From: Pseudaeromonas sp041441555
Lineage (GTDB): Bacteria > Pseudomonadota > Gammaproteobacteria > Enterobacterales > Aeromonadaceae
Length of the DNA stretch: 36,991 bases
Direction: 5' to 3'
Assembly: GCA_041441555.1 (NCBI GenBank)
Contig: JASDSW010000006.1
Coordinates: 1-36,991 of the forward strand
Position 1 is the first letter of the stretch; the number at the start of each line of letters is the position of its first letter. The notes under the pieces were generated by a model, which was not told the DNA's origin, did not search any database, and worked only from the letters and a program-made list of their open reading frames with translations. The translations under genes were made by a program, and so were the position numbers. Shown piece after piece: positions 24,778 through 32,511 of the stretch.

Positions 24778-24969
24778 GACGACATCTCGGTTTTTTTATC
24801 TGCCGCCAGGCAGAGCGTTACTATGGCCCCCAATTGGGCAACAATTTGATCTATCTGATTATTTCAATTGACTGGAGGGCTGGTTCAACGGTTTGGCCCC
24901 AGTCATCGACAGGTAATTTCCTGACAATAGAGAGACGTTACCAGAGATTATCGGCGCCTGGCACTGTTT

Positions 24970-24984
24970 TGTAATTAAATTACG
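24970..24984. promoter_or_regulatory. HexR operator between hexR and glk
   Basis: TGTAATTAAATTACG is one base short of the perfect palindrome TGTAATTAAATTACA known for HexR. It lies 197-211 bases before glk and 193-207 before hexR, so it could govern both. The remaining 24778-25180 spacer shows no gene. Confidence 0.8.
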
Positions 24985-25180
24985 ACATTTTGTGTCGTGA
25001 ATTCATGTTGCTGTGATCCACCCCCGGTTTATCGTGGACTGCTCCGGCTAAAATTGCGCGTCTATATTGCCCGGTTGGATATGGGGGCGTGATCGCCCTT
25101 TTTTACTCGTTTTCAGCGGGAACAGATCGGGTGTTGAAAATACTAAATAACGATATAAAACAACGAGGAAGGAGATTTTT

Positions 25181-26146
25181 ATGGCGACCTATGCTCTGGT
25201 TGGCGATGTCGGTGGTACCAATGCTCGTTTGGCCCTCTGTGCCATGGATACCGGCGTCATTTCCCAGGCCAAAACCTACTCCGGTCTGGACCATCCCAGC
25301 CTGGAGGCGGTGATCCGCGTTTATCTGGATGAACACAAGATGCAGGTTGAAGATGCCTGTATCGCCATTGCCTGCCCGATCAAGGGGGATTGGGTGGCCA
25401 TGACCAACCACACCTGGGAATTCTCGATTGCCGAGATGAAGGCCAATCTGGGGCTCAAGCATCTGGAGATCATCAACGATTTCACCGCCGTCTCCATGGC
25501 GATCCCGGTATTGGGTGAGGCCGACAAGCTGCAATTTGGCGGTGCCGAGCCACAGGCGGGCAAGCCCATCGCCGTCTACGGCGCCGGGACTGGTCTGGGC
25601 GTTGCCCATCTGGTCAATACCGGGGAGCGTTGGATGAGCCTGCCAGGCGAGGGTGGCCACGTCGATTTCGCACCGAATAGCGAAGAAGAAGATGATGTGC
25701 TGCATGCCCTGCGTGCCGATCTGGGTCACGTCTCCGCCGAGCGGCTGCTCTCCGGTCCGGGTCTGGTGAACCTGTACCGCGGTCTGGTGCTGGCCGATGA
25801 GCGGACGCCGGAAGCCCTGCAGCCGAAGGATGTGACCGAACGAGCCCTGGCCGACTCCTGCACCGATTGCCGTCGGGCGTTGAGCCTGTTCTGCGTGCTG
25901 ATGGGCCGTTTCGGTGGCAACCTGGCGCTGAATATGGGGACCTTTGGCGGTGTCTACATCGCCGGTGGCATAGTTCCGCGCTTCCTGGAGTTCTTCAAGT
26001 CCTCCGGTTTCCGCGTGGCCTTCGAAGACAAGGGGCGTTTCCAAAGCTACCTGCAGGATATTCCGGTGTTCCTCATCACCCATGACAATCCGGGTCTGCT
26101 GGGCGCTGGCGCCTATCTGCGTCAGAGCCTGGGCATCAAGCTGTAA
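25181..26146 (+). CDS. glk: Glucokinase
   Basis: The product is 321 aa (E. coli Glk 321). It begins MATYALVGDVGGTNARLAL with the phosphate-binding GDVGGTN; IINDFTAVSMAIP holds the catalytic-type Asp, and GAGTGLGVAHL and LPGEGGHVDFAP are the family sugar-binding motifs. The cytoplasmic enzyme phosphorylates glucose with ATP. A strong AAGGAG precedes the ATG. It is convergent with rbsR, sharing a terminator, and is probably HexR-controlled. Confidence 0.97.
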   Translation: MATYALVGDVGGTNARLALCAMDTGVISQAKTYSGLDHPSLEAVIRVYLDEHKMQVEDACIAIACPIKGDWVAMTNHTWEFSIAEMKANLGLKHLEIINDFTAVSMAIPVLGEADKLQFGGAEPQAGKPIAVYGAGTGLGVAHLVNTGERWMSLPGEGGHVDFAPNSEEEDDVLHALRADLGHVSAERLLSGPGLVNLYRGLVLADERTPEALQPKDVTERALADSCTDCRRALSLFCVLMGRFGGNLALNMGTFGGVYIAGGIVPRFLEFFKSSGFRVAFEDKGRFQSYLQDIPVFLITHDNPGLLGAGAYLRQSLGIKL

Positions 26147-26166
26147 CCCTCATGGTTCCTGCTCAT

Positions 26167-26195
26167 AAAAAAAGCGCCGTATGGCGCTTTTTTTT
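26167..26195. terminator. Shared terminator of glk and the rbs operon
   Basis: AAAAAAAGCGCC-GTAT-GGCGCTTTTTTTT is a symmetric stem with A- and T-runs, so it works from both sides. It ends glk 20 bases past its stop and rbsR on the other strand. Confidence 0.92.
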
Positions 26196-26199
26196 GTGC

Positions 26200-27213
26200 T
26201 CAATGGCTGGGCTTGGGGGGCGCCGTGGAGTCGCGCAACACCAGATCGGGCTCCAGACGCAGGGTGCGCCCCGGGAGCTCTGGCTGCTGGATCCGCTCCA
26301 GCAGCGATTGCACGGCCAACTGGCCCAGCTCCTGTTTGGGCTGGCTGACGCTGGTCAGCGGAGGATTGAGGTAGGCGGCAAAGGCAATATTGTCATACCC
26401 GATCACCGATATGTCGTGGGGCACCGAGAGTCCTTGCTCTTGCAAGGCGCGGATGGCGCCCATGGCCATCAGGTCGTTACAGGCAAAGACGGCCGTGGGA
26501 CGAACCGACTCTTGCATGAGCCGACGCATTACCTGATAGCCGCCCTCACAATCGAAGTCCCCATGACCGATCAACGCCGGATCGATGGGCAGTTGCGCCT
26601 CCTGCAGCGCCTGCTGATAACCGGCTAGTCGTTCGAGGGCGGGTTGCTTCTCCTGTGGCCCCGTGATGATGGCAATTTGCCGGTGGCCCAGTTCAATCAG
26701 ATGCCGGGTGGCCAGGTAACCGCCGCGCTGGGAGTTATCCTGAATGCGGTCGCTGTGCGGCATCGAGGGGCCCCAGTCCATGACCACCAGGGGCAGATCC
26801 TGCTGTTGTTGCAACTGCTCGAACAAGCCGTCATGGGTGTCGGTGCACATCACCAGCAGGCCATCGATGCGTTTGCGGATCAACATCTGCAGATAGGAAC
26901 TTGCGGTCTGCGCGTTGCCTTCGGTGTTACACAGGATCAGGTTATAACCCTGGCTGAAACAGTAGCGCTCGACGCCGCGCACCACCTCGGCAAAGAAGGG
27001 GTTGGTGGAGGAGGTGACCAGCATGCCGATGCTGTTGGTGGTTTGCACTTTCAGGCTGCGCGCCACCGCACTTGGGGCATAGTTGAGCTCTCGCATCGCC
27101 AGCCAGACTCGCTCGCAGGTGCTTGGCGCGACAAAGCGAGTCTGGTTGATGACATGGGAGACAGTGGCCGTCGAGACGCCGGAGCGCTCGGCGACTTCCT
27201 TGATCGTTGCCAT
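26200..27213 (-). CDS. rbsR: Ribose operon repressor, LacI family
   Basis: The product is 337 aa. The N-terminal LacI HTH (ATIKEVAERSGVSTATVSHV, hinge NYAPSAVARSLK) is followed by a periplasmic-binding-protein-like domain (SIGMLVTSSTNPFFAEVVRG, GLLVMCTDTHDG, ACNDLMAMGAIRAL). It closely tracks E. coli RbsR, including NPFFAELVRGVER-type spacing and IQDNS. It represses rbs genes until ribose binds. It is last in rbsDACBKR, 32 bases after rbsK. Confidence 0.95.
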   Translation of the reverse strand: MATIKEVAERSGVSTATVSHVINQTRFVAPSTCERVWLAMRELNYAPSAVARSLKVQTTNSIGMLVTSSTNPFFAEVVRGVERYCFSQGYNLILCNTEGNAQTASSYLQMLIRKRIDGLLVMCTDTHDGLFEQLQQQQDLPLVVMDWGPSMPHSDRIQDNSQRGGYLATRHLIELGHRQIAIITGPQEKQPALERLAGYQQALQEAQLPIDPALIGHGDFDCEGGYQVMRRLMQESVRPTAVFACNDLMAMGAIRALQEQGLSVPHDISVIGYDNIAFAAYLNPPLTSVSQPKQELGQLAVQSLLERIQQPELPGRTLRLEPDLVLRDSTAPPKPSH

Positions 27214-27245
27214 CGCTACTTCCTTTCTACCGGCCTCATGGCCGG

Positions 27246-28172
27246 CTAGACGTGCGGATGCGAAGCCAAAAATTGCTCGACTTCACGACGGGTTGGGATC
27301 GAGGTCTGCGCGCCTGGACGCGTCACCGAGATAGCCGCGGCCGCATGGGCAAAGCGGATGGCGGCGTCCATATCCTCGCTGCGTTGCAGCTCGGCCAGCA
27401 GGGCGCCGTTAAAGGTATCGCCAGCAGCTGTGGTGTCGACGGCATCGACCCGGAATCCCGGCACGAGTTTACCGACTCCCTGGCGGCTATACCAGACGCC
27501 GGCCTTGCCCAGGGTGATCATGACTTCCGTGATCCCCAATCCATGAAACTTGGCGGCGGCGGACGCGGCGCTCTGGGCATCGGTGACCGGGATGCCGGTC
27601 AGCAATTCGGCTTCGGTCTGGTTGGGAGTGATGAGATCGACCTGGGCCAGCAACTGTGCGGGCAAAGGTCGGGCGGGAGCCGGGTTGAGCACAACCTTGA
27701 CCCGGTTGGCATGGGCCAGCTCGATGGCGGCGGCGACGGTCTCCAGCGGCACCTCCAATTGCAGCAACAGGGTGTCGGCGGCCAGCAGCAGCGACTGGTG
27801 CTGGGTTAAGACCTCGGCGGTCAGGGCACCATTGGCTTCGGGCGAGATGCCGATGCTGTTTTCACCATGGTCTGCCACATAGATGATGGCGATGCCGGTG
27901 GGCAGTTGGGGATCGACACTGACCCCTTGCACATCCATGCCATCGGCCTGAAAACCGGCATACATCTGCGCGCCGATGGCATCTTGGCCGATCCGCGCGA
28001 TGAAGCCGATATCGGCGCCGAGACGTGCGGCGGCCACGGCCTGATTGGCGCCTTTTCCACCCGGGACGATGCGATAGCCCCGACCGGTAACGGTCTCACC
28101 GGGGCGAGGGAAGTCGGTGACTTGCAGCACATGATCGGCATTGACGCTACCGAGAACGACGAGTTTACTCAT
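27246..28172 (-). CDS. rbsK: Ribokinase
   Basis: The product is 308 aa (E. coli 309), PfkB family. The N-terminal signature VVLGSVNADHVLQV, then PGGKGANQAVAAARLG (substrate site), and the C-terminal DTTAAGDTFNGALLAEL with the catalytic Asp of AAGD are intact. The enzyme makes ribose 5-phosphate for the pentose phosphate pathway. It is separated from rbsB by 117 bases with two hairpins. Confidence 0.96.
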   Translation of the reverse strand: MSKLVVLGSVNADHVLQVTDFPRPGETVTGRGYRIVPGGKGANQAVAAARLGADIGFIARIGQDAIGAQMYAGFQADGMDVQGVSVDPQLPTGIAIIYVADHGENSIGISPEANGALTAEVLTQHQSLLLAADTLLLQLEVPLETVAAAIELAHANRVKVVLNPAPARPLPAQLLAQVDLITPNQTEAELLTGIPVTDAQSAASAAAKFHGLGITEVMITLGKAGVWYSRQGVGKLVPGFRVDAVDTTAAGDTFNGALLAELQRSEDMDAAIRFAHAAAAISVTRPGAQTSIPTRREVEQFLASHPHV

Positions 28173-28200
28173 GACGGCTCCTTAGGTTGGCCCTTTTCCG

Positions 28201-28282
28201 TAGGGCCTGAGCGTGCCAGGCCCTAGGGGAAAGGATCTGTGGGGGAACGGCCCCGGCCGGCCAAATGTTTGGCGACCGGGGC
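28201..28282 (-). repeat. Two strong hairpins between rbsB and rbsK
   Basis: 28201-28225 is a perfect 9-bp inverted repeat (TAGGGCCTG/CAGGCCCTA, 7-base loop). 28250-28282 is a longer stem (GCCCCGG...CCGGGGC with an inner GGCCAAA/TTTGGC). Neither has a T-run. Placed after the binding-protein gene, they could protect the upstream mRNA and lower rbsK expression. Confidence 0.6.
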
Positions 28283-28289
28283 TGAGGCG

Positions 28290-29165
28290 TTATTGACTGA
28301 CGACTTGCAGTGGTACCGGGATGTATTTCTCGACACTCTCACCCTTGAGCACCTTGTCGGCTGTTTCCACGCCGATGGCACCGATCAGGGCCGGTTGTTG
28401 GGCCACGGTGGCGCCGAGCTTGCCACTCTTGACCGCCGCCTTGCCATCATCGGTACCATCAAAGCCGACGATCAGCACTTGCTTGCCCGCGGCCTGAGTG
28501 GCTCGCAGGGCACCCAGGGCCATCTCATCATTCTGGGCGAATACGGCCTTGACGTCTGGATGGGCCGCCAGCAGGTTTTCCATGACATTCAACCCCTTGG
28601 TGCGGTCAAAGTCAGCCGGTTGTGAGGCCAGCACCTTGAAGCCGTTCGCCTTCACCGCTTGGGCAAAGCCTTCACCCCGATCCCGGGCGGCGGAGGTACC
28701 GGCAATCCCTTCTAACTGGATCACGTCGATATTCTTGCCCAGCTTGCTGGCGATGAAATCACCCGCCATCTTGCCACCGGCGATGTTATCGGAGGCAATG
28801 TGCGCCTTGACCTCACCAACATTGGCGCCGCGGTCCAGGGTCAGCACCGGGATCCCAGCTTTGTTGGCCAGCATGATGGCATTGCCAACCGCGGCAGAGT
28901 CGGTCGGGTTGACCAGAATGGCGCTGACCTTGCGCACCGTCAGATCTTCGACGTTGGCCAGCTCCTTGGCCGGATCATTTTGCGAATCCAGCACCACCAT
29001 CTGGTAGCCCAGCTCTTTGGCCTTGGCTTCGGCGCCATCTTTCAATGTGACGAAAAACGGGTTATTCAGCGTTGAAACAACCAGCGCCATGGATTGTTCT
29101 GCGGCTTGAGTGGCGGCACTCAAGGACATCACGGCAACGGCAATCAGGGTAAGCATCTTGTTCAT
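28290..29165 (-). CDS. rbsB: Periplasmic D-ribose-binding protein
   Basis: The product is 291 aa (E. coli 296). The signal peptide MNKMLTLIAVAVMSLSAATQ ends at AA-EQ, with cleavage after about residue 22. The mature part matches RbsB: ALVVSTLNNPFFVTLKDGAE, VLVNPTDS-like ILVNPTDSAAVGNA, TLDRGANVGEV, VFAQNDEMALGALRA and GFDGTDDGKAAV. It delivers ribose to RbsAC and, in E. coli, also to the chemoreceptor Trg. Confidence 0.97.
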   Translation of the reverse strand: MNKMLTLIAVAVMSLSAATQAAEQSMALVVSTLNNPFFVTLKDGAEAKAKELGYQMVVLDSQNDPAKELANVEDLTVRKVSAILVNPTDSAAVGNAIMLANKAGIPVLTLDRGANVGEVKAHIASDNIAGGKMAGDFIASKLGKNIDVIQLEGIAGTSAARDRGEGFAQAVKANGFKVLASQPADFDRTKGLNVMENLLAAHPDVKAVFAQNDEMALGALRATQAAGKQVLIVGFDGTDDGKAAVKSGKLGATVAQQPALIGAIGVETADKVLKGESVEKYIPVPLQVVSQ

Positions 29166-29179
29166 TTTGTAGTTCCTTA

Positions 29180-30163
29180 TTACTTGGTTGTGGTTTTGGT
29201 ATCGACCATGACTGCCAGCAAGATCACCGCAGCTTTGGCGATCATCTGGTAGTAGGAAGAGACATCGAGCAGGTTTAACGCATTGTTGAGGAAACCGATA
29301 ATCAGGGCGCCAATCAGGGTGCCCATGATGCGGCCCTTGCCGCCCATCAGGCTGGTTCCGCCGACGACGACAGCGGCGATGGCGTCCAGCTCATAGCCCA
29401 TACCGGCAGTCGGTTGGGCCGAGGAGAGGCGTGATGTGACGATGAGACCGGCGAGGGCGGAGAGGGCTCCGCACAGGGTATAGACGGCGATCTTCACCCG
29501 ATCCACATTGATACCGGAGAGACGGGTGGCAGCTTCGTTACCACCGAGTGCATAGATGTAGCGGCCGAGGCGGGTATGGTTGAGCAGGTACCAAGCCAGG
29601 GCAAACACCAGCGCCATGATCCAGATCGGCACCGGAATGCCGAGCCAGTAGCCAGTCCCCAGGACGGCAAAGGCATCGGATGTTTCACTAAAACCGGTGG
29701 AGATGGGGCGCCCATCGGTAAAGACCATGGTAAAGCCGCGCAGCGCCGTCATGGTAACCAGGGTGGCGATGAAGGCTTGTACCTTGCCCTTGGCGATGAT
29801 GGCGCCACTGACGCCCCCGAGTGCCGCACCCGCCAGCAGGGCGGCCGGGATGGCGATGATGACGGGTAGATCGGCGCCCACCATGGCGGCGGCAAAGGCC
29901 CCGGTCAGAGCCAGAATGGAGCCGACGGAGAGATCGATGCCGGCGGTCAGAATGACCAGCGTCATGCCGACGGCGATGATGGCATTGACCGAGGTCTGCC
30001 GGAGGATGTTCATCAAGTTATCGGCAGTGAAGAAATTCGGACTCAGGAACGAGACCACCAGGATCAACACCAGGAGGGCGATCAGTGATTTCTGCTCAAT
30101 GAGCCAGGCCTTGAAACGTGGCGCTGTGGCCTTTTGCGATGGGGTAGTTGTCATCATGGTCAT
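29180..30163 (-). CDS. rbsC: Ribose ABC transporter permease
   Basis: The product is 327 aa with about ten membrane segments. It contains the branched-chain/ribose permease signature GGNEAATRLSGINVDRVK (EAA-like loop contacting the ATPase) and the family motifs LTAGIDLSVGSILAL and GGTSLMGGKGRIMGTLIGAL. ATG 30163 overlaps the rbsA stop by 4 bases. It forms the inner-membrane channel with RbsA. Confidence 0.96.
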   Translation of the reverse strand: MTMMTTTPSQKATAPRFKAWLIEQKSLIALLVLILVVSFLSPNFFTADNLMNILRQTSVNAIIAVGMTLVILTAGIDLSVGSILALTGAFAAAMVGADLPVIIAIPAALLAGAALGGVSGAIIAKGKVQAFIATLVTMTALRGFTMVFTDGRPISTGFSETSDAFAVLGTGYWLGIPVPIWIMALVFALAWYLLNHTRLGRYIYALGGNEAATRLSGINVDRVKIAVYTLCGALSALAGLIVTSRLSSAQPTAGMGYELDAIAAVVVGGTSLMGGKGRIMGTLIGALIIGFLNNALNLLDVSSYYQMIAKAAVILLAVMVDTKTTTK

Positions 30164-31662
30164 ACTGCCTCTTGATAAACCTTGCCGACGGCGGCTGCCA
30201 TCAAGCGTTCCTGATTGGCGTCGCAGCTAGCGAACTCGGCGCTGATCCGCCCTTCATGCATCACCAGGATCCGATCACTCATGCCCAGCACTTCAGGCAT
30301 CTCGGATGAGACCAGAATGATGCTCATGCCCTCTTGCTTGAACTGGTTGATCAGCTGGTAAATCTCCTTCTTGGCGCCGACATCGACGCCGCGGGTCGGC
30401 TCATCCAGGATCAACACCTTGGGCTTGGTCATCAGCCCCTTGGCGATGGCGACCTTTTGCTGATTGCCGCCGGAGAGGTTTTTGATCAACTGCTCCTGGG
30501 TCGGCGTCTTGATGTTGAACAGGCGAATGAAGTCGCCAACTGCCTGGCGCTCATCGGCGCGGCGGATGTAACCCCCGTGTCCGACGAAGATCGGCAAGGC
30601 GCACAGGCTCATGTTTTCGCGCACCGACAGCTCGAGCACCAGACCGTCGCCCTTGCGGTCCTCCGAGATATAGGCGATGCCACACTGCAACCCTTCGGCC
30701 GGACTTAAGGGGGCTATGGGCTTGCCATACAAGGCGAGAGTTCCCGAGCTATGGGGCAGGGCTCCATAGATCATATTCATCAGCTCACTTCGGCCGGATC
30801 CCATCAGGCCCGAGATGCCGAGGATTTCCCCTTCCTTGAGTTCGAAGCTGATGTCGTGGATCCCTGCGCCGCAGAGGCCCTGCAAAGCCAGACTGATGCG
30901 CCCCTGCTTGACTGGAATGCGCGGGTATTGCTCATCGAGCTTGCGACCGACCATCATCTCGATGATGCCATCCTCATTGAGCTCACTGACCGGACGTTCA
31001 CCGATAAATCGGCCATCCCGTAGTACGGTGACATCATCACAGATCTGGAAGATTTCCCGCAGTCGGTGCGAGATGTAGACGATTCCGCGGCCCTCATTCC
31101 GCAGCTCGCGGACCACACTGAACAGTCGCTCGGTCTCGGTATCGGTCAGGGCATCGGTGGGTTCATCCATGATGATGACCTTGGATTCGAACGATATGGC
31201 CTTGGCTATTTCGACCATCTGCTGCTCGCCGATACTCAGGTCGCCCAGTCGGGTTTGCGGTGCATGTTTGACGCCGAGCTTGTCGAGCAGACGCTGCGCC
31301 TCGGCATAGAGCGCCGACCAGCGGATCTTGCCCAGCGCCCCCAGAGGTTCGCGGCCGAGGAAGATGTTTTCGGCAATCGACAGCTCGGGGATCAGATTCA
31401 GCTCCTGGTGGATGATGCTGATGCCCTGATCCTGGGAGTCGCGGGGGCCATTGAACCAGAGTGTCTTCCCCTGATAGGTGAGGGTGCCGGCATCGGCCTG
31501 ATAGATCCCGGTCAACACCTTCATCAGGGTGGATTTGCCGGCGCCATTTTCACCCAGCAGGGCCATGACGCGGCCCGGATAGACGTTGAGACCGGCCTGA
31601 TCCAGCGCCTTGACGCCGGGGAATTGCTTGTCGATACCGTGTAATTCAAGGACTGCTTGCAT
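30160..31662 (-). CDS. rbsA: Ribose ABC transporter, double ATPase
   Basis: The product is 500 aa with two fused ATPase domains. The N-terminal domain has Walker A GENGAGKST, signature LSIGEQQ and Walker B VIIMDEPTDAL. The C-terminal one has a degenerate Walker A GLMGSGRSEL, signature LSGGNQQK and VLILDEPTRGVDVGAK, as usual for the sugar-uptake CUT2 subfamily where only one site hydrolyses ATP. Start ATG 31662 gives the family length; the frame stays open upstream into rbsD without meaning. Confidence 0.96.
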   Translation of the reverse strand: MQAVLELHGIDKQFPGVKALDQAGLNVYPGRVMALLGENGAGKSTLMKVLTGIYQADAGTLTYQGKTLWFNGPRDSQDQGISIIHQELNLIPELSIAENIFLGREPLGALGKIRWSALYAEAQRLLDKLGVKHAPQTRLGDLSIGEQQMVEIAKAISFESKVIIMDEPTDALTDTETERLFSVVRELRNEGRGIVYISHRLREIFQICDDVTVLRDGRFIGERPVSELNEDGIIEMMVGRKLDEQYPRIPVKQGRISLALQGLCGAGIHDISFELKEGEILGISGLMGSGRSELMNMIYGALPHSSGTLALYGKPIAPLSPAEGLQCGIAYISEDRKGDGLVLELSVRENMSLCALPIFVGHGGYIRRADERQAVGDFIRLFNIKTPTQEQLIKNLSGGNQQKVAIAKGLMTKPKVLILDEPTRGVDVGAKKEIYQLINQFKQEGMSIILVSSEMPEVLGMSDRILVMHEGRISAEFASCDANQERLMAAAVGKVYQEAV

Positions 31663-31682
31663 AGAAACCTCGCGATCGTGCG

Positions 31683-32102
31683 TCAGAACGCTACACCGGC
31701 ACAGATGATGAGATTGGCATAGGGGGTGACCTCTCCGGTACGCACGATTGCCTTGCTCTGATGGGTCTGCTGCTTGAAGGCCTCGTGAGAGATGTAGTCG
31801 ATCTGGATCGTCTTGCCCTGCTTGACTTCGGCCTGTTGCAGCAGTTGCAGCAGTTGGCCATGACACTCGGGACTGACGCGCGGCAGCTCTTCGGCCAGGA
31901 TCACTCGCTCGATGACCATCTCCTCGCAGACCACCTGAGCGGTCTCCAGCAAACCGGGAACCCCAGCCTTCAGCGCCAGATCGATTCGCTGGGTGGTCGC
32001 GGGGATGGGCAGACCGGCATCGCACAGGCAGATCTGATCGGTGTGGCCGCATTCGGCAATCACGGCACTGAGCGGGGCATTGAGCAACAAACCTTTCTTC
32101 AT
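31683..32102 (-). CDS. rbsD: D-ribose pyranase
   Basis: The product is 139 aa, exactly the E. coli length. MKKGLLLNAPLSAVIAECGH is the family start with catalytic His20 and the following Asp22, and the C-terminal TGEVTPYANLIICAGV is diagnostic. It interconverts the pyranose and furanose forms of ribose for RbsK. It is the first gene of the operon. Confidence 0.96.
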   Translation of the reverse strand: MKKGLLLNAPLSAVIAECGHTDQICLCDAGLPIPATTQRIDLALKAGVPGLLETAQVVCEEMVIERVILAEELPRVSPECHGQLLQLLQQAEVKQGKTIQIDYISHEAFKQQTHQSKAIVRTGEVTPYANLIICAGVAF

Positions 32103-32242
32103 GGTGATTCTCCACTGGGTGTTGGGACACCCGTCAGTTGGCAGTTTTGCGCAGCACGACTCGGTTACAGTGTGGTTCATGGGACGTCATTTGCCGGTAT
32201 TCGGCAGAAATTATTCTGTCCATATTCACCACTTCCCTATCT

Positions 32243-32282
32243 ACGTAACCGATTACGTAATCGATTACGTAATCGATTACGT
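32243..32282. promoter_or_regulatory. Tandem 12-bp palindromic repeats upstream of rbsD
   Basis: The unit TACGTAATCGAT occurs three times head to tail (first copy with one change, TACGTAACCGAT), plus the start of a fourth. Each unit contains two interlocked palindromes, ATTACGTAAT and AATCGATT. LacI-family operators are palindromes around a central CG, so this is a plausible RbsR operator array; that assignment is inference. Confidence 0.6.
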
Positions 32283-32331
32283 TTGAGAGTAGACGCCTCT
32301 CGAACGGGCGACAAGGCGACATTGCGGAATT

Positions 32332-32347
32332 TGTGAAAGCGCTCTCA
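32332..32347. promoter_or_regulatory. CRP-like site upstream of the rbs operon
   Basis: TGTGA-AAGCGC-TCTCA matches the CRP consensus TGTGA-N6-TCACA at 9 of 10 arm positions. It sits 50 bases upstream of the palindromic array. cAMP-CRP activation of rbs is known in E. coli. The rest of 32103-32511 holds no gene. Confidence 0.6.
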
Positions 32348-32472
32348 AAGTGAGCGAGCTGTGTGCGCCAGCCTGCTGCCTTAATGGCAGTCGTTAGTTG
32401 TTTATCTGGTTTTGATTCGGATGGATGGGGTATTGAACTGTGGTTGTGCTATTTATTAGATTTATTCGTGGC

Positions 32473-32496
32473 ATGGCGTTCACGCTGGGACGCCAT
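32473..32496 (-). terminator. Hairpin downstream of phoQ
   Basis: ATGGCGT / ACGCCAT forms a perfect 7-bp stem with a 10-base loop, 16 bases past the phoQ stop. There is no good T-run, so termination is uncertain. Confidence 0.35.
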
Positions 32497-32511
32497 GGTC
32501 GAAGCGTTGGG

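Noticed and set aside
32243..32282. Tandem repeat considered as CRISPR or a replication iteron array
   Set aside because: The copies are contiguous, palindromic and directly upstream of rbsD; an operator explains them better.
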